NCBI RefSeq assembly: GCF_033436665.1
Contig: NZ_JAWQFO010000001.1
Coordinates: forward strand, 310,001-374,000
Length of the DNA stretch: 64,000 nucleotides
DNA from: JAWQFO01 sp033436665
GTDB taxonomy: Bacteria > Pseudomonadota > Alphaproteobacteria > Rhodobacterales > Rhodobacteraceae
Direction of reading: 5' to 3'
The position numbers and the translations under genes were made by a program. Below are positions 31,486 through 43,400 of this stretch, piece by piece. The notes beneath the pieces are model-generated. The model had not been told where the DNA came from. It was given only the letters and a program-made list of their open reading frames with translations, and did not search any database. Position 1 is the first letter of the stretch. Every line of letters starts with the position of its first letter.

Positions 31486-34400
31486 TCACACGTTAGACTG
31501 GTAGATCCAGTCGTCCGGTTCCGGGTCCGCGAGACCACCGGCGTTCTCTTCGAGATCGTCGATCGTCCAGAGCGCCCCGTTCCGGTCGACATAGGCAAAG
31601 ACCGACCCGTCATTGTCGAGCAGGTGGCAGAGCGCATCCGCACCCGGCACGGTCGCGGGCGGCTGGTCCGAACGCACGAAGCTGTCGGTCTCGTCGTCGT
31701 AGACGAAGGTGTTTTCCTGTGGCGCGTTCCGGCCCTTGCCGTTGCCCTTGCCGAAATCGATGACGATCTCGCTCGACTGGATGGCCGAAATCACCTGCTG
31801 GATCGTCGGACGCTCGGCGCTGGTGGCGACGATGGGCGCGTCGGGCTGCCGGGTTTCCTCCGATGGCTCGGGCTCGGTCGCGGGCACTTCGGTCTCGGCC
31901 AATGACCCGTCGGCACCGATCAGGCGGTCGCCGGTCTCGATGTAGGTCGTCATCAACCCGTCCTCGCCGTGTTCGCGCCCGAGGATGTGCGCGAACTCGT
32001 GGGCCAGCACCGAGATCAAGTCGATGCCTATGACGCCGCCGGCGGTGAATTCGACATCGTCGGCAGGCGTCGGGTCGATGAACCAGCCGTGACCCGCCGC
32101 ATCCCGGTCGAGAACGATGGCCTCGTCCTCCTCGGTCCGCGCGACCAGCACCCCATCGAGATCCTCGATCCGGATCACGACGCCGGCAAGAATGTCCCGT
32201 TCGGCGGCGGTGAGCGCATAGGCTTCGTCGAGACGCGCGATGACCTCCGCGCGCACCGCGGCCACGTTCGCGGCGGTCAGCGCCTCCGCCCCGGTGCCGG
32301 TGGTGGTGGCCAGCAACGTGTCGTCATAGGCCGGATCGTTGGTCAGCAGCGTCGCCGACCCGAAGCGCGAGACGCCGTCGCTCATCAACCCGACACGACC
32401 GTCCGCGGTGACGCCGAAGAAGGTTTCGGCGACGACGGCCTGTCCGTCGACCGCGACGTCCACCGTACCCGCCAGCATGGTGATGCGCAGCGTCGCGAAG
32501 TCGGGATCGGCCCCCGGCGGGGTCAACAGCGGGCCCGATACGGTTTCGGTGATCACCTCGCCGGCGCCGGTCATGTAGCCGATTTCGACGTCCCCGTCCG
32601 CTCCGAGGCGCACGAACTTGTAGTCGACGGCCGAGTAGTAGTCGAAGACCAGCGCACCGCCGGTATCGCGATCGACCTCGGCCTCGAGCCGGACCACGTA
32701 ATTCGCCCCGGCCTCGATTGGCGCCAGCGCCAGCGCCGGCGCATTGCCGGTTGCGGTACCCGTCAGGATGCCGCCCGCGGTGGTCCAGCTGCCGGTGGTC
32801 TCGGCAAAGAAGCCGGTGCCGGCCTCGTCGAAGCTTTCCTCGGCCTGCGGCTTCAGGTCCGGCGGCAGCACCAGAAGCTGCACGTTGTCCAGCGATGCCC
32901 GCGCATTGCTCGCGCCGAGACCGATGAAGCCGCTGTTCAGCCCGTAGGCATAGCCATCGACGATGCGCGGCGCGAAGGCGAGGCTGAAGACGTCCCGCCC
33001 GTCGACCAGCACCGTAATGGCAAGCCCGTTCACCGCCACCTTGATATCGTAGCTGACGTTCGGACGCAGCTTGGCATTGTCCTGTTCGAGCACATGCCAG
33101 CCAGTCGCGTCGCGGTACCCGATCTCGAGCTTGTCGTTCGAGATATTGACCCCGGCGAACTTGAAGTCGGTCGGCGACTGGTAGTCGAAGATCACGTAAG
33201 CGTTCGCCTTGTAACCGCCGGTCGGCTTTTCGGCGATGATCTCGGCGGTCACCTCGAAATAGCTGGGCAGGTATTCACCCACGTTCCAGATGCTGACCGC
33301 GTCCTGCCCGATTTGCTGGGGCGCGACCGTCAGGCGGCCGCCCGAGGTGGCCCAGGATCCGGTGTCGGCGAGGAATCCCTGCGCATTCAGCGTGCCGTCG
33401 TCGACCTGGTTGCCGCCGTTCCCGTTACCGTTGTTGAACGAGGCCGAGCGCAGCACGTCGCGCGGACCGCCCGGGATGTTGCCCGGCTGCGGATCATCCG
33501 GCGCGCCGGTCTGATCCTGCCAGTCGCTGTCACGCTGGATCACGAGGCCGATCTCGCCCTCGGGCTCGCCGTTGCGGTCGAGCGCGGTGATGTCGGTGTC
33601 GCCGGCGCGGGTGTCGTCCGCCCCCTGGCTGCGCGACAGGTCATAGAGGAAGTTCTGCACACCCGGCGAAGGCGAGCGCGAGACGGTGGCGAGACCGAAG
33701 GGCGAGAACGGAACGATGTAGGAGTTGAACTCGCCCGTCCAGTCGATCAGCCGGTCGCCGCCGGTGTTGGCGATCATGTAGTCGCGGCCCGCGCCGCCAA
33801 AGGCGCGATCCTCGTAGCTGACATGCGTGTCGGTGCTGTCGGCTGTGGAAAGGTCGTCATCCATGTTGATCAGATCGTTTCCGTAGCCGCCCCAGCCGGT
33901 GTCGCGCCCGGTGCCGCCGACGAGCCAGTCGTTGCCGAGATCGCCGAAGAGCACGTCGTCGCCATCGGTGTAGAATCCCGGTTCGACAAGGCGGCCATCA
34001 TCGGCCTCGAAATTCAGGATGAACCCGTTGCCATCGCCGGTGGCGATCAGGCGGCGCGGGTCGATCTCGTCATAGGCGCCAAACTCGCCTCCGCGCACTG
34101 CCTCGAAGCGCAGCGCGTCGCCCGGGTTCGACGGGCGATCCCAGCCGGTCGAGATCAGCGCCCCGCCCGGCAGCACGAAATCCCGGTTCTCGTCCAGCAC
34201 GACCACGAAGCTTTCGGCGGATGCCTCGGCCCCGGAAATCGCGTCGTCGCCGAAGCCGCCGTGGATGAAGTCGTCGTCCCAGCCGCCGAAGAGGATGTCG
34301 TCTGCGTCTTCGGCATCGGTGTGCGGCACGGTGTTCTGGTCCGTGTCGTAGTAGTACGGCGTGAGGTTGACCTCTTTCTTCAACGCGCCCGAGACGTTGA

Positions 34401-37400
34401 TCACCGCCACCTGGGCCCGGCCCGGCGTTGTGATCTCGCGATCGAGGTCGCCCTCGTCGATCCCGTCGACGCCATGCAGGGCCTCGGCGGTGGTGTCGTT
34501 GCGGCTGGTGTAGATCCGCCCGTCGTCACCGAGAATGCCGTCCTGCCCGGTGCCGCCCGAGATCCACTCATGGCCCCAGCCGCCGATCAGGTCGTCGTCC
34601 TGCGCGTCGCCATAGAGAATGTCGCTGCCCGACATGCCGTAAATGCTGTCGTCGCCGGTTTCGCCGTGGATCTCGTCCGCAGCACCATTGTCGGGCGTTG
34701 CGTCATCGTCGAAGAGCGGACCGCCCGGGGTGTAGTCGATCAGTTTGACCGACCGCACCACGATCTGTTCGCCATAACCGTCGTCGTAGGCGAAGGACAG
34801 GTAGCCGGCGGTCACGGCATCCACCAGCCGATAGATGTCCGCGTTGTCGCCGGCGATCACGTCGGCGTCACGCGCATGGGTGGCGGTGGCGTCGTTGTTG
34901 CGGTCGATCTCTGTGCCCGAGCCGCCGAAGATCAGGTCTTCGCCATCCGGCCGCAGCGCCTCGTCACCGTCGAGCCCGAACATGGTCGAACTGCCGCCGA
35001 CGATGTCGTCCTGCCCGAGGTTGCCTAGGATCAGGTCTCCGGTGGCATCGGCGCCCTGAGCGCTGCCGCCGCCCTCGATGTAGTCGGCCCCGTCGCGGCC
35101 TTCGCCAGCCCAGTCGTCGGTCGAGACCTTGTCGGTCACCAGGTAGCCCTCGGCATCGCGGAAGACCGAGATCGCATCGGGAGTGGTGTCGCGGCGGTCG
35201 GAGATGCGCGCGGTGGCCTCGTCCGTCTCGGCATCGAAGCCGAAGTCGATTGTGCCGTCGCCCTGAATGATGTCGTCGCCCAGCTGGCCGAAGATCATGT
35301 CGTCCTCGGCCCCGCCGGCGATGTAGTCGTCGCCGTGCTCGTCGCCGCGTGCCGTGTCGGAATGATCGAATACCGTGACCAGCCGCGCCACGGGCGCTGC
35401 AGCATCCGGGTTCGCGGCCCCCAGCGGATCGAATACGACCAGAGTTTCCCCATCTGGCCCGGCGATGCGGTCGTCACCAGCGATACCTTCTCCGCCCTCG
35501 CCGTAGATCGCGCCGGAGTGAGCCTGGAATTGCGGGCTGATATTGCCGAGCCCGCGCACCACGAAGCCGTTGTCCCCGAGGATAACGTCATAGCCCGCGC
35601 CGCCGTCGATGTCGTCGCCACCGTCGGCCTGCCCGGGCCCGCCGTCCGGCGCATTGCCCTGGTTGAGGTCGACGTTGTGGCCACCGATCAGGTCGTCGTC
35701 GCCATCCGCCCCGAAGATCTGGTCGGCCCCCTGCCCGCCTATGACGATGTCGTCGCCGGCCTCGGCGTGGATGATGTCATCCGCCCCGCCGTCGGCAGCC
35801 GTCGTCGCGATCGAGCTGAACGCGAACTGGGTGGCGTAGTCTTCCGCATCGAGCGGCAGCAGGCCGACGTCGATCCATTGCCCTTGCGCGGCGATCACCT
35901 GCCCGTGGTCACCGAACACCAGATCGTTGTCGGCTCCGGCCGCGATGACGTCCGCGCCGGTACCGCCGATCACGATGTCGCGGTCCGCGCCGGTGATGAT
36001 GCTGTCCTCCGCCCCTTCGGTGACGTCGGTCGCGGCGATGCGGGTCGCCATGCCGACGGCCCCGGTTGCGGAGGCGATGAACTCGACCGCTCCGTTGTCG
36101 CCAAGCACGATGTTGGCGCCGTTGCCCGCAATGATGCTGTCGCCGTCCGGCCCGTCGCTGGTGCCGGCAAGGATGACGTCATTGCCGTCACCGAGATCTT
36201 CGTCACCGGTCACCACCGCGCTCGGATCATGGTTCGGCTGCGTCGGGTCGTTCTGCGTGGCGCCAAGGCCGTCGTAGTCGTTGCCGAGGATCTCGTCGTC
36301 CGAGCCGCGATCGGGACGCGTCGTGTAGGCCGCCGTCACGAAGGCCGTGGTGGCCAGGCGCAGCGTGTCCTCGACCTGGTCGATCCGGCCGAGGTCTGCG
36401 ATCACGATGTCGTCGCCTAATCCGGCCACGATCCGGTCCGACCCGGTTGCCAGATCGTCCGCCCCCTTGAGGAAGCGCAGGTCAGGCTCGAGCCCGATGT
36501 CCCATCCGTCGACGATCTCGAGGAAGCGCGTTTCGAGGTCCATGTTGAAGCCGTTGTCGCCGTAGAGGTGATCGTCGCCAGCATAGCCGAAGATCAGGTC
36601 GTTGCCCGATCCACCGGCGATGTGATCGCCGTGTTGCGAGCCGTGGATCTCGTCGTCACCGGCGCCGCCGTAGATCGTCAGGCCGACGTTGCCGCCGACC
36701 GGTGTTCCGGACAGCACAAGCGCGCTTGCATCGATGTAGTCGTCGCCGGCGTTGTCGAAGCCATTGGCGTTGCCGGTGGGCGCGCCGCCAAGATAGTCGT
36801 AGCGGCTGCCGTCCGCCGAGGTGTCGCCGTAGATCACCAGGAGCGACTCGGGCCCTGCGCCGCCGGTGACCGTGATCGTGTCCGACCCACCGCCGCCATG
36901 CACCAGGCTGACCGGCGCTGTCGGGATGCCGCCCTCATCGCGGGCAAGGTCGTCGTCGGTGCGGTCCGAGAACCGGTTGGTGTCCTCGATCAGCAGCGTG
37001 TCGTCGCCCTTGCCGAGCATCAGTTCCATGATCTCGATGTTGCCGTAGGCGATGCCGTCGGAGAACACGAGTTTCTCGCTGCCGTCTTGGGCTTCGGAAA
37101 TGTCGAAGGTAACGGTGCCCGTGCCCATCCCGAACCCGTTGAGCAGCGCGATGGTCTCGCGCGCGCCGTCGAGATCCGGGAAGGAGTTCCCGGTCGTCGT
37201 CATCGAGCCCGTATCGTCGTCGTTCGAGGTGTCGTTGAAGATGTTCAGCCGGTCGGCGGAATTCGACTCGTTGGTCACGATCTCGACGTCGATCGGTGCG
37301 ACCGGCGTCTCGGTCGGCAGCATTACGGCGAGGTTGAGCGAGCGGTCGGCGTCCGTTGTACCGCCGTTGATGACGAGCGGTCCGGCGATCTTCGACAGCA

Positions 37401-40400
37401 GATGGTCCTCGGGCTCGAAGCGCTTGGTGAAGAAATCCGCCGCCGTCGGCTCGTAGTCCTCGTCGCCTGCGATCTCGACCGCGATGCCCTGGTACCAGGC
37501 CGGATCGGGCATCCCCGTCGTCTCGTCGACATCGAAGGTGATCTGCCCGGCCTCGGCAAAGAGCCGTGCGCCATCCACGGCTGTCCCGCCGACAAGGTCG
37601 AACTCGGACGTCAAGACCAGCTTCGAGCCGTCCGGCGAGATCTCGGCGATCTGGTAGACGCCGTCGTTTGCGGCGCTGCTCACGATCTCGAAAACGAGCC
37701 CCTGGAAGAACCCGGCATCGCGCCAGTCGATTCCGTCGTCGCGGATGATCGCGGCACGGTCGTCCTCGGTGGCCGCGACGAAACTCAGGCCGCGGGTCGG
37801 ACCGGCAACAGTGTCGGCGACGGTCACGACGGACACGTCGGCGCTGGGCTGGACGAAGCCGACCTGCTGGTCGTTGTAGAGCGTGATCGTCACGTCCTCG
37901 GTCGGAGCCGTGGCAAGCCGCACGGTGTAGGTGTCGGTCTTCGACGTATCCACACCGTCGCTGTCGTCGCCGTCGAGCACGACGCGCGTGCCGCCGTTGG
38001 TGTCGCGCACCACGACACCGGCGCTGTCGCCGTCGACGACTTCGACCCGGATGGTTTCGGTATCGACATCCGCGAAGGAGCCGCCGGATCCGGAGGAGGT
38101 GGCCGTATGCACGAGCGTCAGGCGCTCGAGGCTTTCGACCTCGCCCGTCGGGGCGCTGACGGTGATGGTCTGGGCCTGGTTCCAGGCCTGTCCGCCGACG
38201 CCGAACACCAGTGTCACTGTATTCGCACTGCCGTCCGTGTCATTGAGGCTGGCGAGGTTCAGATCGCCCGCGTTTGCCTCGATCGGGCCGTCGTCAAGCG
38301 CGATGGTCACCGTCACGGTCTCGCCCGGATCGGTCGGACGCGACAGGCTGACCTCGTAGGTGTCGGTCAGACCGGTGGTGGCGTTGCCTTCCACGACGAA
38401 GGTTTCCTCGAAGCTTTCCTCGATGACCAGCGACGGCTTGTCGTTGTCGTCGACGATCACCTGCACGTCCCGCACGGCGACCCCGTCGAACCTGGCCTTG
38501 TCGGCGGCATCCTCGGCAAAGACGCTGTGGGCGACAAAGACCTTGCGCTGGCCTTCCTCGGCCGCGTCATCGACGGCCTGCACATAGACTTTCTGGATAA
38601 TGTTCCAGTTCGAGTCGTCGAAGGTCAGGACGATGGCGTCCGTGTAACCGCCGGACTGCGCGTCGCTGACCAGCACCGTGTCCGCCGGCAGGGCGATGAT
38701 TTCGACGCCATCGGCTGCCAGCGTCTCGTCGGTCAGGGCCGGATCCTGGGTTCGTTTGGCGAGCGTCAGGGTGTCACCGCTGATGCCGGTGATCTTGTAA
38801 ACCCCGTCGTTGTCGCGGGTGCCGGTGACGCGGATCGACATGTAGACGTCGAAACCCTCGGCCGCCCAGGTGCCGCTGGCGCGTGTGATGGTGGTCGCCA
38901 CCGCATTGAAGTCGTATGAGATCGCGCCGCTTGCGGACGGCGTGTCCTGATCGCGATCGGCGCTGGAGGACCGCGCCGCCGAGACCGTCACGTGGACCGG
39001 ACCCACCGGCGCCGTCGACAGCGAGACCTCGTAGTAGTCCGTGACGATCGAGCCGTCGTCGGCACGCTGTTCCGAAACGCGGGTGCTGCCGTCCGAGTTC
39101 TCCTCGTCGATCAGCACGAGGCCTAGGTTCTCGTCGGCCACGGTCACGCCGATGCCGGGCACGAAGATGTCGTCGTAGGCGTTGCCGTCGGTACTCGAGG
39201 CGCCGTGATTGATGATCGAAGAGCGCCCGTCCACGTCCGCGGAATCGATCTGCGCGGTCACGTCGCCCGCGACGTTGAAGGTATCGTTGCCGAGACCGCC
39301 GATGACATGGGTCACCGCGTTGGCGTTGGTGGACAGGATGAAGAAGGTGTCGTCGCCCTCCAGCCCGTCGATCTCGATCACTTCTTCGGTGCCGCTGAGG
39401 GTGATGTTGAGCCCGGCCCCGAAGACGCCGTCCTCGGTCACCACGAAGTTGTCCGCGGCCTCGGTGCCGATCACGACCACAGTATCGAAGCCGTCACCAC
39501 CGTCGATGTCGACCGGCGCGTTGATGTTGTACTGGATCTCGTCGGCGCCGTCGCCGGCGGCGATCTCGGTGGTGAACTCGCCGGTGTCGGTATTGTCCGA
39601 CACCCGCAGGAAGGCGCGAACCACGAAGGTGTCGTTGCCGGCCTCACCCTCGAGCCGGATCACGGCGCGGTTGGAGTAGACCGTGAAGGTGTCGGCCCCC
39701 TCACCGCCGTAGAAGACGCTGGGGAAGCTGACCCCATTCGACAGCCAGCCGCGGGTGATCTGGACCGCGTCGATCTCGTCGCCCGCCGCGATGCCCATAT
39801 TGCCAGCGATCGACGGATCCAGCCCGAAGACCTGGCCGATCTGGAACTCGTCGTTCCCGTCCCCGCCGTCGAAAGTCATGATCGTCGAGTTGTCGTCGGT
39901 GACAAAAAGATCGTCGTTGCCGAGACCTTCAAGCGTGATGCGCCCGTTGATCGTGCGGTCGTAATTGATGCGCTCGACCGTGTCCGGACGCTCGGCATCC
40001 GGATCGCGGATCTCGTCCTTGTCGCCGTGCATCAGGGCGACGAAGCCCTTGCGGCTGAGGAAGATGTCCTGCTCGCCCGTGCCGTAGACGACCATCGTGT
40101 CGGCCCCGCGGTTCGGGTCGCCAGAATCCGAAACGTCGATGATGTAGTCCGTGGACTTCGTCACACCTGTCTCAGACCCCCAGGTCTGGATGAACACGTC
40201 GTCGCTGTCCTGCCCCCCGTCGATCCGCAGGCTGTCGCCAGCCAACTGCGTCGGCAGGCGCGTGACGAAGATGGAATCCGCGCCGTCGTTGCCCTCCAGT
40301 GTCGTGACGCCGTGCAGCGCAACCAGATCGACAAGCGAGATCGTGTCGTCGTCGTCACCGCCGGAGATCAGCGTGACAGCCGCGGTGATCGCCGTGGTGT

Positions 40401-43400
40401 CGATCAGGATCCGGTCCTCACCGCCCTCGCCGAGGATGGTGAGCGTGCCGCCGACGTCGATGGTTCCGCCGTCGATGTCCACGAGGTCGTAAAGCGCCCC
40501 TGCCCGGATCGTCGCGTTCGCGGTGGCGACGATATCCGCCCCGTCGAGGCGCGCCAGGTCATCCGCATCGCCCATGTCCACGTCGAGCGTCGTGACGTCG
40601 ATAGCGCCTCCGGTGACTTGCAGCGTGTCTTCTCCGCCGTCCATCGCGATCGTCAGGAGGCCCGCCTCGACGCTGCCGAGCGCGGTCACGAGGATGAGGT
40701 CGTCTTCGTCGCCGGTCTCGATGGTCAGATCGAAGGCAAGGGCGTCGAGACTGCCGTTGACCACGATCTCGTCGGCGCCCGATTGCGTCCGCAGGAGGCT
40801 GTCGCCGCCGAGCATGGCCGTGCCGTTCACGGTCACGTCGTCCGCGCCGCTGCCGGTGTCGACCAGCGTCTCGCCGGTCACGTCGAGCACCCCGTCGATG
40901 GTGATGACATCGTCGCCGGCGCCGGTTTCGATCTCGACGGAATCAGTAGCCGCCCCGAGACCGGAGGAGACGGTCACCGTGGCGCTGCCGCTCGCGTTGG
41001 CCCCACCGATGGTGACGGTGTCGGCTTCGTCACCCGTGGCGATGCGCAGGAAGGACGCCAACATGACCACTGCACCGGCTTCGAAGAGCACCTCGTCGGC
41101 CAGCTCGCCTGTCGTGATGACAAGCGCATCCGCGGTGATCGTGGCGAGACTGCCGCTGTCATCGGCATCCGCGATGATGACCTGGTCGGCGGATTCGCCC
41201 GTGCTGATGCTGACGGTCCCGCCCGCCACGATCTCGCCCGCGACGATCACGTCGTCGCCGTCCGGCGACACCGCGTCCGCATCGCCGTAGTCGGTCACGA
41301 TGGTAACATCACCGGAGGCCACCACGCGTGCGTTGCCCGCGGTCGCATCGGTGTCGATCAGGACGCCGTCGCCCGCCCGCAGGTTGATATCGCCGTTGGC
41401 TGTCGACACGGTGACACCGCCGGCGATCCGGATGAAATCGGCTTCGGTATCCACGTCGTCCGTCGCGGTCAGCGTGATGTCGCCGTCGGGCTGGCCGTTC
41501 TGACCCGCCACGATGTCCGACAGCACGGTGATCGGGCTGTCCGCGACGATGTCGACCTCGCCACCGGCGCTGACCGAACTGCCGCCGCCGTTGAAGTTCT
41601 CGGCGTCGAGATCGCCGTCGTTGTAGACCCAGGTCGATCCGGTCGTGGAAATCGCCTGGATCACGCCGATCGTCGTGTAGAGCCGGTTCGATTCCTTGCC
41701 GACATTGCTGTTCGCGCTGAGGAAGGCGCGCCCGCCGGTCACGTTCGAGACATTGGCCGCGGCGCCGTTGTAGATCGCGCCGAGCGCGGAGGTGATGAAG
41801 GCGGTCGTGGTGCCGTCGCCGACCTCGAGCACGCCGACGCTCGTGAGGTAGAGATCGCCCAGGGTTTCCTTGACGTAAGTGTTCTTGAAGCTCGACGAGG
41901 TGAACGTGCCTTCGGTGTCCAGCAGACCGTCCGAAAGCGCCTGCGCGTTGCTGATGCCGAACCGCGTGTCGATGTCCAGATTGGCGTCCGCGGCCCCGCC
42001 GATGAAGCCACCGACGGCCTCGAGTTCGACGTTGAAGCCCTTGACCTTCGCGGTGAGATCCGTGGTGTCGTATTCGAGAATGCTGACCGCGGCCTTGAGC
42101 TTGACGTCCCCACTGGTCGACTGCACGTCCTCGACGGTCATGTCTCCGACCGCCTCGAAAATGTAGATGTCGTTCTCGGCCAGCGCGTTCAGCTTGCCGT
42201 TTGAACCCGGCGCGCCGCCGCTGCGCGGCAGACCGTCGACACGGGCGCGAATTTCGAGTGCGTTGTCGCCCGCAAGATCGCCGATCTCGTCATCGGCGAT
42301 CAGGGTGACGTCATTGGCCTCGATGTTCACGAAATCGGTGTCGAGCCCGTCGACGATGGACCCGGTCGCAGCCTCCAGCGAGACGTTGCCGGCCTTCGAG
42401 AAGACTGTGGCGAGCTCCATGTCGCCGACCAGTTCCTCGACGTAGATGTTGCTTTCGGCCCGCAGGGTCAGCGTGGAGCCGTCCGCCACGTCGACGAAAA
42501 TCTGCTCGTTCGTTCCCGGACCACCGATGCTGCCCTGCCCGGCTTCGAGGATGAGATCGCCACTCTTGACGTTGTAGGTGCCATCCTGCGTGCCGTTGGT
42601 GATCGACTGCGCGGCCTTCACGCGCGCGTCCGACCCGGCCTCGATCTGGCCCAGCACGATGCTGCCTTCCGACCCGAGGAAGAACTCGCCGCCGGCCGAG
42701 CCGTTGATGCCACCGGCGCCCACATTGACGTCGAAATCCTCGCGCAGCTGCACCTGGACCGCCGCAAGCTCGACGAACTGGTCGACCTTCAGGGTCTCTT
42801 CCGCGCCGGGCGTGTCGCTCAGCACCACGTTGGTCAGCCCCGGTGCATTGCCGGCCTCGTCCTCGAGCGTCAGCGACTCGCCATTCGCGCCGACCGCGGT
42901 AACCACATAGAGAGATTCCGAGTCGTTGGCGGTCGCATCGTCGATATCGCCGCTCAGCAGGATCTTCATGCCGACGAGGAAGCCGTCGAACGTGCCGTTC
43001 GGGGCGAGGATCGTGTCACCACCGGTGATCTCGGCGCCGGTGATCTCGGCATCCACGCCAAGCGGATCGAGCGCCAGGGCCGAGATCTTGATGTCCGAGA
43101 ACGCTCCAATCTCTGTAAGCGCCGGGTTCGCCGAGGTATCGAGCACGATGGTGTCCGAGGTCACCGACAGGATGCGGTAGAACGGACCCTCCTCGGTGGC
43201 ATTGCCCGTGGCACCCTCGAGTTGCAGCACGTCGCCGGCCTTGAAGATCGTCGCCAGGTCCGCGACCGGGATCAGGTTACCGAAGACCGGTTCGTCCAGA
43301 TCGTCGATGCGCGCATCGGTGAAGCGGATCGAGTACTCGTCGTTGGAGGCGTCGAAATCGCCCTTGTCGTCGAATTCGAATGCGCCCTCGCCCACGATGC

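Noticed and set aside
33740..36670. CRISPR-like or tandem DNA repeat array suggested by the regular gtcgtcgcc pattern
   Set aside because: The periodicity comes from codons for Gly-Asp-rich RTX repeats. There are no identical repeats separated by unique spacers of constant length.
39205..42204. Long plus-strand open frames inside the giant gene (also 31969-35028, 36568-38919, 47005-49398, 50545-53217, 59782-62223)
   Set aside because: These are mirror images of the Asp/Val/Ala-rich repeats on the other strand, so they look repetitive and basic. None has a ribosome site or recognisable domain.
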